64,000 nt of DNA, taken from assembly GCF_000348725.1 (NCBI RefSeq), contig NC_020813.1, forward strand, positions 930,001 through 994,000. The letters run 5' to 3'. Position 1 is the stretch's first letter. Every line of letters starts with the position of its first letter. Source of the DNA: Pseudobdellovibrio exovorus JSS (GTDB lineage: Bacteria; Bdellovibrionota; Bdellovibrionia; Bdellovibrionales; Bdellovibrionaceae). The notes beneath the pieces were generated by a model, which made no database searches, was not told the origin of the DNA, and was given only the letters and a program-made list of their open reading frames with translations. The translations under genes and the position numbers were made by a program. Shown piece by piece: positions 27,029-35,491 of this stretch.

Positions 27029-27997
27029 ATGAGCTCAACAGAAGTCGCATTTGGTACGTTTAAATGGGTAGATTACCTGAACCCCTCTAAAGAGGTGCTG
27101 AGGCAATTGGCAGACGAAATGTCTTTGCCACATAAGGTGCTTTATAACTGTTTGGACTCGGACTACCTGCCTCACATTGAAACATACGGGAATACGCACT
27201 TTTTACTATTACGTCTAATGGAACCCAACACACGCCTGAATGCAGACAGTGTGCAGGAACTCACGACCAAGGTGGCGCTGTTCGTTTCGGCAGAGAAGAT
27301 AATTTCTATCCATCGACTTCCCTTAAATGAAATTGGGCAAGTGGAAACCAGAATTAAAGAGGCGGGGACTACAGAGTCGCTAACAAAGCAAAAAATGATC
27401 GCGCTTTTCTATGAGCAAGCAGCTCTGGGCTTTGATAAACCACTGACAGACTTGGAAGCTAAGCTCGACAGTTTCGAGCAGCGTCTTTTCAATAAACGAA
27501 AGTCCAAAAACTTTTTAAAAGAAGGCTTCTATCTTAAAAGGAAAGCTTCTTCTTTTAAAAAAGTATTGAAGCTGACTTTGGATTTAATGGGTAAGCTCAT
27601 CACAAAACTAGAGTGTTCGCAGGCCCATTTTCAAGAAGCAAAGGACAGGCTTGAGCGCAGTCTTTTTTATGCTGAGGATGTCTATGACAATATTCAGTCC
27701 TTGCTTAATCTGCACATGGCCATGGAAGCACAAAAGACGAATGAGGCTTCGTTTAAGACAAACGAGATTATGCGAGTCCTGACTGTACTTTCGATTTTCT
27801 TTTTGCCCTTGAATTTCTTGGCAGGAGTTTTTGGGATGAATTTTGAGTACATCCCGTTCGTCGATCACAAAATGGGTTTTTGGCTGACAATTCTTGTTAT
27901 GTTGCTTATTTCAACAGCACTATTGGTGTATCTTCTAAAGCAAGGGTGGATGGATCGCCCTAACCTTGTGAGTTCTGAAAAAGAAGAGAGCAAATAG
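27029..27997 (+). CDS. corA: CorA-family magnesium/divalent-cation channel
   Basis: About 322 residues. A large cytoplasmic domain with long alpha helices (about 1-255) is followed by two C-terminal transmembrane helices. The pore signature is GVFGMNFEYIP (Gly-Met-Asn), after LSIFFLPLNFLAG, and the second helix is followed by basic residues. These are the defining CorA features. The start is taken as ATG at 27029; a GTG at 26957 would add 24 residues from the promoter region. The ribosome-binding site is weak. With MgtE (16255), the window has two Mg2+ uptake routes. Confidence 0.88.
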   Translation: MSSTEVAFGTFKWVDYLNPSKEVLRQLADEMSLPHKVLYNCLDSDYLPHIETYGNTHFLLLRLMEPNTRLNADSVQELTTKVALFVSAEKIISIHRLPLNEIGQVETRIKEAGTTESLTKQKMIALFYEQAALGFDKPLTDLEAKLDSFEQRLFNKRKSKNFLKEGFYLKRKASSFKKVLKLTLDLMGKLITKLECSQAHFQEAKDRLERSLFYAEDVYDNIQSLLNLHMAMEAQKTNEASFKTNEIMRVLTVLSIFFLPLNFLAGVFGMNFEYIPFVDHKMGFWLTILVMLLISTALLVYLLKQGWMDRPNLVSSEKEESK

Positions 27998-28105
27998 CTA
28001 CGCGCATTAATACAGTGTAAATCTTCCCAATATTGCAGCACTTGTTGATTGTAATTTGTTTGTTAGTACTATGGTCTTGTTATCAACAACATAAAAGGGG
28101 AATTT

Positions 28106-28690
28106 ATGAAAAAACTATTTGTGTTAGCAAATCTGCTTCTATTGACTGCGTGTGATCCGTTTGAAGGAAACTTGTCTGTTAAGTATGCCTTTTTAGTAAA
28201 AGGTAAGGCGAATGCAGTTGTAGCTGCTGGAGATCACAGTGCTAAGTTAGACTTCGATGGTAAAAAGAAAATCACGATCAATCTAAAGCAGAACGGCAAA
28301 AAACAAAAAATCGAATTGAATCTGAACAATAAATTGAATTTACCAAATAATGGTTCTTTCGAATTAACAGCTGCGGATCTTGGCGGACAAGATTTCAGTT
28401 CAAGAGGAACTGTACAAACGCAAACACGTGATTCTGAATTGCGTCGTGAGTATGAGAGCTGCTCTTATCAAAGACGTGAACATGTTTGTTACCCAACTAA
28501 AAACGGAGTTGTTTGCCGTGATGAGTATCGCACTGTTTATGGGCGCCGCCCAGTGGAATTCATCGATCGTACGACATATCAACAACTAGCGGTAAACTTC
28601 ATTCATGCTAATGGCGCTTTGTTAGCTGATTTCAATGGTGATAAACAATCAACAGAAAGATTGTATCGCTATCAAGGTCACTGTTTCTAA
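28106..28690 (+). CDS. Small predicted lipoprotein, unknown function
   Basis: 194 residues. A lipoprotein signal ends at LLTAC with Cys16 followed by Asp, which in enterics would favour inner-membrane retention. The first half is Lys-rich and probably beta-stranded (AKLDFDGKKKITINLKQ). The second half carries three closely spaced Cys (SCSYQ, HVCYPT, VVCRDE) and several Arg/Tyr, then a last Cys near the end. I recognise no family. AAAGGGGAA precedes the ATG, a plausible promoter (TTGATT, 16 bases, TACTAT) lies upstream, and a strong terminator follows, so it is a real single-gene unit. Confidence 0.75.
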   Translation: MKKLFVLANLLLLTACDPFEGNLSVKYAFLVKGKANAVVAAGDHSAKLDFDGKKKITINLKQNGKKQKIELNLNNKLNLPNNGSFELTAADLGGQDFSSRGTVQTQTRDSELRREYESCSYQRREHVCYPTKNGVVCRDEYRTVYGRRPVEFIDRTTYQQLAVNFIHANGALLADFNGDKQSTERLYRYQGHCF

Positions 28691-28725
28691 GACCTAATAA
28701 CAACAGAGACTAAATTCTATAAAAT

Positions 28726-28756
28726 AAAAAAGGCAGAAGTTACTTCTGCCTTTTTT
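28726..28756. terminator. Bidirectional intrinsic terminator
   Basis: AAAAAAGGCAGAAG (28726-28739), loop TTA, then CTTCTGCCTTTTTT to 28756. The stem is perfect and ends in T runs on both strands, so it serves the lipoprotein gene and the prpDBC transcript arriving from the other side. Confidence 0.9.
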
Positions 28757-28810
28757 ATTTGTGTTATCGCTTTAAGACGACCTTATATCAAACGATCATC
28801 TTAATAGAGA

Positions 28811-29056
28811 CTATGGCTTTTCAGCTAATTTCTTTTCCAGATCAGCAATTCTTTTCTCTAACTGACGAATGACGAAATTCACATCATTGGCATCAGCTAA
28901 TTGTTCGCGTTGCGGGTAGCTAGCACAGTGATACATGCCATCTTTGTGTGTCCAGTAAGTGCAATTATAAATTGTTTTTCCGAAAACCTGCGCTGAAGCG
29001 AGCGCAGGAGAAAAAGCCAAAGTAAATAATACGATTTTTTTCATAACTGATTTCAT
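28811..29056 (-). CDS. Small exported coiled-coil protein, unknown function
   Basis: 81 residues. A signal peptide (MKKIVLFTLAFSPALASAQ) gives a mature protein of about 58 residues. It has two Cys (YNCTYW, YHCASY) spaced as for a disulphide, and a heptad-like C-terminus (RQLEKRIADLEKKLAEK). The start ATG at 29056 lies two bases from the prpC stop, and AGAGG inside the end of prpC is its ribosome-binding site, so it is the last gene of the prp operon. No family is recognised. Its link to propionate metabolism is only by position. Confidence 0.7.
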   Translation of the reverse strand: MKSVMKKIVLFTLAFSPALASAQVFGKTIYNCTYWTHKDGMYHCASYPQREQLADANDVNFVIRQLEKRIADLEKKLAEKP

Positions 29057-29058
29057 GG

Positions 29059-30225
29059 TTAACCTCTTTCGTTTAGTGGAGTTACTTTACGTTGAGCGCT
29101 ACCGATGTATTCAGAAAGTGGTCTAATAATACGATTGTTAGCGGCTTGTTCCATGATATGAGCCGACCAACCTGTCGTACGTGCCATAACAAAGATCGGA
29201 GTGAAAAAATCAATTTCAAATCCCATCATGTAATAAGCAGGACCAGCTGGGAAGTCGAGGTTAGGGTAGATTTTTTTCTTTTCAACCATAACTTTTTCTA
29301 AAGATGAATACATCTGCATCCACTTTTGCTCACCAGTAACGTCTGCCATCACTTGCGCATACTTTTTCATTGTTGGAACACGTGAATCACCAGATTTGTA
29401 AACACGATGACCGAAGCCCATTACTTTTTTCTTTTGAGCTAAAGCATCAATCATCCATTGTTCAGCTTTTGCTGGATCCGCGATTTCTAACATCATGTGC
29501 ATCACCATCTCATTTGCACCACCATGTAAAGGTCCTTTAAGGGCGCCGATACCTGCTGTTGTTGCAGAGTAGATGTCAGATTGAGTTGACGTTACAACAC
29601 GTGCTGTAAATGTTGAGGCATTGAAGCTATGCTCAGCGTACAAAATCAAAGACACGTCAAAAGCTTTAACCACCTTTGCATCTGGCACTTTACCAAAGCA
29701 CATATGGAAGAAGTTTTCAGCCATGCTAAGCGCTGGATTTGGTGCGATAAAGTCCAAACCTTTTTTAAAGCGGAAATCGGCAGCGATCATTGTTGGGATT
29801 TTAGCTAAAAGACGAATAGCTTTATCCAAGTTAGTGTCAGGAGACGCATCCCAGATACGCTCGTCTTCACAGCCCAAAAAGCTCACGCCAGTACGGATAG
29901 AGTCCATGGGGTGGCACTTTTTAGGAAGAGCTTTAATAACATTTAGGTTTTCTTTTGAAATATCACGTAAAGAACGTTCTTTTTGCGTGAACGTTTCTAA
30001 TTGTGTTTTGTTCGGTAATTCACCTGTGTATAACAAGTAAGCTACTTCTTCAAAAGAGCAGTTTTCAGCAAGATCTTGAACAGGGTAACCGCGATAAACT
30101 AAAGAGTTAGTTTCCGCATTAACTTTAGAAACGCTCGAAGTGTCCATAACAACACCTTCAAGACCTTTCTTCACATTCATTTTTTCCGGTTCTGCGACAT
30201 AATCTGGGTTGATGTATTCAGCCAT
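29059..30225 (-). CDS. prpC: 2-methylcitrate synthase
   Basis: A 388-residue citrate-synthase-fold enzyme. The catalytic set is visible: His in GALKGPLHGGANE, His in GFGHRVYKSGDSR, and Asp in NLDFPAGPAYY. The short length and the opening GLEGVVMDTSSVSKV match the type that condenses propionyl-CoA with oxaloacetate. The adjoining prpB and prpD make methylcitrate synthase more likely than housekeeping citrate synthase, though such enzymes often accept acetyl-CoA too. It starts eight bases after prpB. Confidence 0.9.
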   Translation of the reverse strand: MAEYINPDYVAEPEKMNVKKGLEGVVMDTSSVSKVNAETNSLVYRGYPVQDLAENCSFEEVAYLLYTGELPNKTQLETFTQKERSLRDISKENLNVIKALPKKCHPMDSIRTGVSFLGCEDERIWDASPDTNLDKAIRLLAKIPTMIAADFRFKKGLDFIAPNPALSMAENFFHMCFGKVPDAKVVKAFDVSLILYAEHSFNASTFTARVVTSTQSDIYSATTAGIGALKGPLHGGANEMVMHMMLEIADPAKAEQWMIDALAQKKKVMGFGHRVYKSGDSRVPTMKKYAQVMADVTGEQKWMQMYSSLEKVMVEKKKIYPNLDFPAGPAYYMMGFEIDFFTPIFVMARTTGWSAHIMEQAANNRIIRPLSEYIGSAQRKVTPLNERG

Positions 30226-30233
30226 TTTATCTC

Positions 30234-31133
30234 CTATTTTAGCTTAAAGTTAAAAATACTTTGATCGAACTGATTGTAGTCTTCGTATGAGGTCAGATCG
30301 TAAAGTTGTTGTCGTGTTTGCATCAGAGGGAGTGCCTCTGCTTGTGAGCCCGTAGACTTAATAATATCGAGTCCTTTTTCAGCGGAACCCATTGCTAATC
30401 GTAAAGTCGTTACAGGATAGATCACCATATTGTAACCTAGGTTTTCCAATTCCGTTTTAGTGTACAATTTGCCTTTTCCGAATTCGGTCATATTAGCTAA
30501 TAGTGGTACGCTGACGGCTTTTCTCATGGCTTCAAATTCTTTTTCATCTTGCAAAGCTTCTGGGAAGATCATCTCTGCACCTGCGTCGACGTAGGCTTTA
30601 GCGCGTTCAATGGCTTTTTCAAGCCCTTCGCTGGCACGAGCATCCGTACGGGCAATAATTAAGAAGTTAGAATCCAAAGCTTTACCTCGAGTGGCCGCTT
30701 TGATTTTTTTGATCATATCATCAGGGCCAACAAGAGATTTGTTATCAAGGTGACCGCAGCGTTTTGGGTTCATCTGGTCTTCTAAGTGGCAACCAGCTAG
30801 GCCCATTTCGATAAACTCTTGAATAGTACGAGTGACGTTCATCGGTTCGCCCCATCCTGTATCAGCATCAATAATTGCTGGTAAGGATGTCGTGCGCGCG
30901 ATTTGACGTCCACGTTGCGCGACCTCGGTCAAAGTAGTTAAGCCAATGTCAGGATAACCTAGATCATTGGATAAAACTGATCCCGAGATATAAACGCCAT
31001 CAAATCCTTTTTTTTCGATGAGCATACTTACTAACGGAGAGAAAGAGCCAGGAAACTGTAACAGTTTCCCAGACTTCAATGCTTCTCTGAAGTTCTTTCT
31101 TTTTTCAGCTGCAGTCAGCGTAGGAAATAACAT
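30234..31133 (-). CDS. prpB: Methylisocitrate lyase
   Basis: A 299-residue member of the isocitrate lyase/PEP mutase family that cleaves 2-methylisocitrate to pyruvate and succinate. Motifs: PGSFSPLVSMLIEKKGFDG, metal site DADTGWGEP, and catalytic loop KRCGHLDNKSL (Lys-Arg-Cys-Gly-His). I prefer ATG at 31133, one base after the prpD stop and giving the usual length; the ATG at 31157 would add eight residues inside prpD. Middle gene of prpDBC. Confidence 0.92.
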   Translation of the reverse strand: MLFPTLTAAEKRKNFREALKSGKLLQFPGSFSPLVSMLIEKKGFDGVYISGSVLSNDLGYPDIGLTTLTEVAQRGRQIARTTSLPAIIDADTGWGEPMNVTRTIQEFIEMGLAGCHLEDQMNPKRCGHLDNKSLVGPDDMIKKIKAATRGKALDSNFLIIARTDARASEGLEKAIERAKAYVDAGAEMIFPEALQDEKEFEAMRKAVSVPLLANMTEFGKGKLYTKTELENLGYNMVIYPVTTLRLAMGSAEKGLDIIKSTGSQAEALPLMQTRQQLYDLTSYEDYNQFDQSIFNFKLK

Positions 31134-31134
31134 C

Positions 31135-32643
31135 TTAGAAAATTCCTTTTTGATCACGTTTGTTGTTGATCAATTTGTCGATTGGAATTTGAACGTTCAA
31201 TTGTTGAATTTCAGTAGCTGTTAACTCAGGTAAGCGCTCACATAAAGAGATGAAACGATTGCGTTCATCTTTTGTGATGATCTCTGAAGTTAAAGTGTCA
31301 AACTTACGGATGTAATCTGCACGTTTGAATGGTTTAGCACCAGCAGGGTGAGCATTCGCAACACCTAATTCATCAACTAGTTTTTCTCCGTTGTTGAAGA
31401 TAATTTCTACACGGCCACCGAAGCGTTTTTTGTTCGGATCTTGATCGTGATACATCTCTGTCCATTTAGCGTCTTCAACAGTTCTGATTTTATTCCAAAG
31501 TCTAACTGTATCAGGGCGGTTAGCGCGCTCAGGAGCATAAGAATCAACGTGGTGCCATGTTCCGTCTTGTAGAGCGACTGCAAAGATGTACATGATCGAG
31601 TGATCTAATGTTTCGCGAGACGCTTTCGGATCCATTTTCTGAGGATCGTTTGCACCCGTACCGATAACATAGTGAGTGTGATGAGATGTATGAATCACGA
31701 TTTCTTTGATATCTTCAAAGTTTGTGATCTTAGTTTTCATACGAGCAGCTAAATCGATCAAGGCTTGAGATTGGTACTCAGCAGAGTGTTCTTTTGTGTA
31801 TGTTTCTAAGATAGCGCGTTTTTCTTCACCAGTTTCAGGTAAAGTAACAAGGTATTGTCCATCTTTGCCATCTAACATGTAAGCGATAACTGAATCTTCA
31901 CCTTCGTAGATTGGTGATGGAGCGCCTTCGCCACGCATACAGCGGTCAGCAGCTTCAATCGCTAACTTACCAGCGTGAGCAGGTGCATAAGCTTTCCAAG
32001 ATGAGATTTCGCCTTTACGAGATTGACGAGTAGTGAAAGACACGTGAACCGCTTGTTGGATCGCTTGGTAAACGATTTCAGTTGGTAAATTTAATAAAGC
32101 ACCAATACCACCAGCAGATGCAGGTGCTAAGTGGGCGATATGATCTTTTTTATGTTTGTGTAAGCAAATAGCTTTAACTAGATCTACGTGTAATTCATAG
32201 CCAGCTACTGCACCACGGATAAAATCTTTACCAGTTTTACCCATTTGTTGAGCTACAGCTAATATTGGTGGGATGTTGTCGCCAGGGTGAGAGTAGTCAG
32301 CAGCTAAGAAAGTGTCGTGATAATCTAATTCACGAACTGCAGTTCCATTGGCCCATGCTGCCCATTCACAAGAAAATTTTTGATCATTCGGCATCCCGAA
32401 AACTGTAGCACCACCAGCACGCGGGTGAGCTAAAGCCATAGAACGTGCAGAAGCAACAGGGCGTCTGTTCGCAGCAGCAATGGCAACCGAAGCATTGTCG
32501 ATAACGCGATTGATGACCATGTCGATAACATCATCTTTGATGGTAGCGTTGTCTGTACAGATTTCTGCCATTTTCCAAGCCAATTGATCTTGGCGGTTTA
32601 AGGTTTCTTTTGATGGGTACACACGTAGCTTGTGTTGACGCAT
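31135..32643 (-). CDS. prpD: 2-methylcitrate dehydratase PrpD
   Basis: A 502-residue MmgE/PrpD-family enzyme that dehydrates 2-methylcitrate to 2-methyl-cis-aconitate. Family features: [40 protein letters not shown], and [26 protein letters not shown] precedes the ATG. It heads the prpDBC operon; the 58 bases upstream, after tamA, are AT-rich and could hold the promoter. No PrpE, AcnD or PrpR is in the window. A housekeeping aconitase must supply the hydratase step. Confidence 0.93.
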   Translation of the reverse strand: MRQHKLRVYPSKETLNRQDQLAWKMAEICTDNATIKDDVIDMVINRVIDNASVAIAAANRRPVASARSMALAHPRAGGATVFGMPNDQKFSCEWAAWANGTAVRELDYHDTFLAADYSHPGDNIPPILAVAQQMGKTGKDFIRGAVAGYELHVDLVKAICLHKHKKDHIAHLAPASAGGIGALLNLPTEIVYQAIQQAVHVSFTTRQSRKGEISSWKAYAPAHAGKLAIEAADRCMRGEGAPSPIYEGEDSVIAYMLDGKDGQYLVTLPETGEEKRAILETYTKEHSAEYQSQALIDLAARMKTKITNFEDIKEIVIHTSHHTHYVIGTGANDPQKMDPKASRETLDHSIMYIFAVALQDGTWHHVDSYAPERANRPDTVRLWNKIRTVEDAKWTEMYHDQDPNKKRFGGRVEIIFNNGEKLVDELGVANAHPAGAKPFKRADYIRKFDTLTSEIITKDERNRFISLCERLPELTATEIQQLNVQIPIDKLINNKRDQKGIF

Positions 32644-32701
32644 AGAGGTTCTCCTTACCTATTTAGTATTTAATAAAATGTATAAGCCTATAGAAATTAG
32701 C

Positions 32702-35491
32702 TTAGAAAACGCCTACGGACAAATAAAATGCGCCGTCTGATTCGCCTGCTTTTTTATCAAGTTTGTGCCCGTATTCTAGGTTTAATGGGCCAATGGGAGT
32801 GTTATAGCGGAAGGCAATTCCTACGGCATCGCGCCATTTATTTGTAAGATTAAGTCCTTCAATACGAACCTGTCCACCATCATAAAAAACAGCTCCAGAA
32901 AGATCATATTTATGGCTTAAAGGGAAACGAATTTCAGACTTTACAAGTTCATAGCTCGAACTTGAAAGTAGACGATAAGAGGCGCCGATTTCTTGATTTG
33001 ATGGAAAGAATTCAGAGGATTCAAAACCACGAATTGTTGTACGACCTCCCAGCAGGAAACCGCGTTTATCAAAAGGAACGCCTTCACCTTTTGAGTCGAT
33101 ATTTTTTATATAACCACCACGTAGTGATTGTACAAAAACCCAACCGTCATTATTGATCGGGAAGTAATGTGTCGTCTGTCCAATAATACGATAGAAATCA
33201 TCCACATTGTTATTGCCTAAGAATTCTGTTGAATATTCCGCAGCTAGACGCGAGAAACTACCTTTTGTTGGATTGAAAAGATTGTCGCGATAATCCAAAT
33301 CAATTGTTGGACCAATAGATCCAATAACCAAACTTTCACTTCTGTAATTGTATTTAATTTCATCTTCGTTGGTGATCCCGTGATCTTTATAAGTCGCCAC
33401 ATTGTACGCAAATATTCCAGTTACATGGGATGTGAAATCTTGTTCAATAGCAAAATTAGCAATGTGAGCTTCTGTCACTTTATTGATAGTCACGTCGGCA
33501 ATTGTATTTGAACGAGTCGCACTTGTTCTAAAGCGCGCACGGCTATCAAATAGGTAAGGCCAAACAAAACCGAAGATATATTTTTGTTCTAGGTACTTTA
33601 AAAGAGCGAAATTGTAATTAAGCTCTGCACGGGCGGAAAGACCGACACCCCAGCCGAAGAAGTTTCGATAAGCAATCCCTGCGTATCCATGTAAGGTTCC
33701 GCGATTTTCATCCGTTAAACCGAAACCTAAAAGACGGACACCAGGGTCGCGTTCTACGACTTTTACAAGAACAGTCCTCTGCGAAATATCACTGTCTTTT
33801 TCTAAAGTTGTAATTTCAACGGAGTTAAAATGTCCTGTTCGTTGAAGGCGAGCGACAGATTCGTCGATATTTTGCGGTGTGAGCGTATCGCCAGCCTTAA
33901 AGTCGAGTTCAATATGAATCAATCTATCCTTTGTGCGCGTGTTTCCTTCAATCAAGATAGATTGAACTTTAACCAAAGGCCCTTCTTTAATTTTAAAGTT
34001 CAATTTGGCTTCGCTGTTGTTGTCAGAGTAGGAAATCAGCTCTGGCCCTTCATTGACTAACTCGTATTCGATATAACCTTTTTCTTGGTAATACTCTTTT
34101 AGGCGAACGATGTTGTTTTCAAGTTGAATTAAGCTCAGGTTTTGGCCTGCGTAGGTGCCAAGGATTCCTTGGACTTCTGTTTGGTACTCTTCTGACACGC
34201 CTGTGAATTGCACATCTGAGAGCTTAACTTGTTGGCCTTCATCGAGCTGTAAAAGGATAATACCATTTTGTGGTGATTCTTTTTCGGTAGAGACATAAAT
34301 GCGTGATAACTTCGCATTTACATAGCCATCATTTTGTAAATAGATAAGTAAGTTTTTAGCAGCTAACTCAATATCTTCTTTAAGGTAGGTCTTGTCTTGA
34401 ACTTTTTGTGAAGAGAGTTCATAGAATTTCTTTTTATAGAAATTTTCATCGCGTGAGTACTGACCTGTAATAGTGAAGTCAGCAATTTTAGTAAAGGGGC
34501 CTTCTTGTACATTTAAGAATATTTGGTTGATGTTGTCTTTTGTGATTTCCGTTGAGGTTACCTCTACATGGGGGAATCCTTCAGCAACATAAAAGGCCTT
34601 TAGGTCTTCAATGAGGTCGGGAATCATGTTGCCGTCTTTAGCAACAAAAGTATTCAATTTTAAAATATCATCCTCTAAATACGTATGCTCGAAGCGGTGC
34701 GAGTTGATGACTTCAATGTAGAAGCGCGGTGACGTTTCAAATTTATAGCTCAGGCGGGCGCTTAGCTCATCTGCTGCAAAAATAATTTGAGGGGAAGGAA
34801 TTTGTGTTTGGTAATATCCCTGATTGCTGAGTAGGCCTCTTAAGCGCGTATTAATCTTACTTAAGGTCTCTTGATTGACAGTTGAACGCCAAAAATTGCG
34901 TTGTAATGACTTTTCGATTTGTCTTTGCACAACAGGGCTGTTTAAGCCCGTCAGGGTGATGTTACTCAACTGTGTTTTTTGCTTTCTGTCGACAGTGAAT
35001 AGAACGGATTTAGCAATTGTCGTTTCGTGTACAATTTCTGATGATACCTGTGCAAATCGATAGCCCTGTTCACGATAGTATTGTGTGAGTTTATCCGTTC
35101 CTGCATGCAGATTCTGTTCATCTAAAATATTATTTACATTCAGACCCATGATATTTAGGGCATCAGTTTCATTTAGTCCACTCAGACCAGAGAATGAGAT
35201 CTTTTGAATAGTCGGTGAGATCTCGCCGATCAGAATAACTTCTGACGAATTCGGCGATATTTTGGCAAATTTCAGTGAGTTAAAATTTAAAGTACTATCA
35301 ATTTTTTTAAGAATAGAGTTCAGGGTCGATAAAGAAAGATTTTTTTCCTTTATCTCGGGTGCAACAGAAATGATCTTGTTTGTAATGTCTTCAGGCCAGT
35401 CTTTTAAATTAACTGAGTAGCGCGGTTCTGCCGCCACCGACAAACAAGAAAAAAGACAGACAAAAATGAAAAGTTTCAAAGAAGCTTTCAC
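32702..35491 (-). CDS. tamA: Omp85-family outer-membrane assembly protein (TamA-like, six POTRA domains)
   Basis: 929 residues. After a signal peptide (about 1-21) I count six POTRA-like repeats of 75-80 residues, each with a start like 'I..f.G' and an end like 'Y...GY' (for example LTQYYREQGYRFAQV, LRGLLSNQGYYQTQI, LKEYYQEKGYIEYEL, VARLQRTGHFNSVEI). A 16-strand barrel domain follows, with RGFESSEFFPSN (the conserved RGF loop) and PLNLEYGHKL near the end. E. coli TamA has three POTRA domains and BamA five. Adjacency to TamB favours a TamA role in inserting outer-membrane proteins. Its start overlaps the tamB stop by one base. Confidence 0.85.
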   Translation of the reverse strand: MKASLKLFIFVCLFSCLSVAAEPRYSVNLKDWPEDITNKIISVAPEIKEKNLSLSTLNSILKKIDSTLNFNSLKFAKISPNSSEVILIGEISPTIQKISFSGLSGLNETDALNIMGLNVNNILDEQNLHAGTDKLTQYYREQGYRFAQVSSEIVHETTIAKSVLFTVDRKQKTQLSNITLTGLNSPVVQRQIEKSLQRNFWRSTVNQETLSKINTRLRGLLSNQGYYQTQIPSPQIIFAADELSARLSYKFETSPRFYIEVINSHRFEHTYLEDDILKLNTFVAKDGNMIPDLIEDLKAFYVAEGFPHVEVTSTEITKDNINQIFLNVQEGPFTKIADFTITGQYSRDENFYKKKFYELSSQKVQDKTYLKEDIELAAKNLLIYLQNDGYVNAKLSRIYVSTEKESPQNGIILLQLDEGQQVKLSDVQFTGVSEEYQTEVQGILGTYAGQNLSLIQLENNIVRLKEYYQEKGYIEYELVNEGPELISYSDNNSEAKLNFKIKEGPLVKVQSILIEGNTRTKDRLIHIELDFKAGDTLTPQNIDESVARLQRTGHFNSVEITTLEKDSDISQRTVLVKVVERDPGVRLLGFGLTDENRGTLHGYAGIAYRNFFGWGVGLSARAELNYNFALLKYLEQKYIFGFVWPYLFDSRARFRTSATRSNTIADVTINKVTEAHIANFAIEQDFTSHVTGIFAYNVATYKDHGITNEDEIKYNYRSESLVIGSIGPTIDLDYRDNLFNPTKGSFSRLAAEYSTEFLGNNNVDDFYRIIGQTTHYFPINNDGWVFVQSLRGGYIKNIDSKGEGVPFDKRGFLLGGRTTIRGFESSEFFPSNQEIGASYRLLSSSSYELVKSEIRFPLSHKYDLSGAVFYDGGQVRIEGLNLTNKWRDAVGIAFRYNTPIGPLNLEYGHKLDKKAGESDGAFYLSVGVF

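Noticed and set aside
29621-30040. Open frame of 139 codons antisense to prpC
   Set aside because: Fully covered by a certain gene, low-complexity Lys/Ser composition, no start signals.
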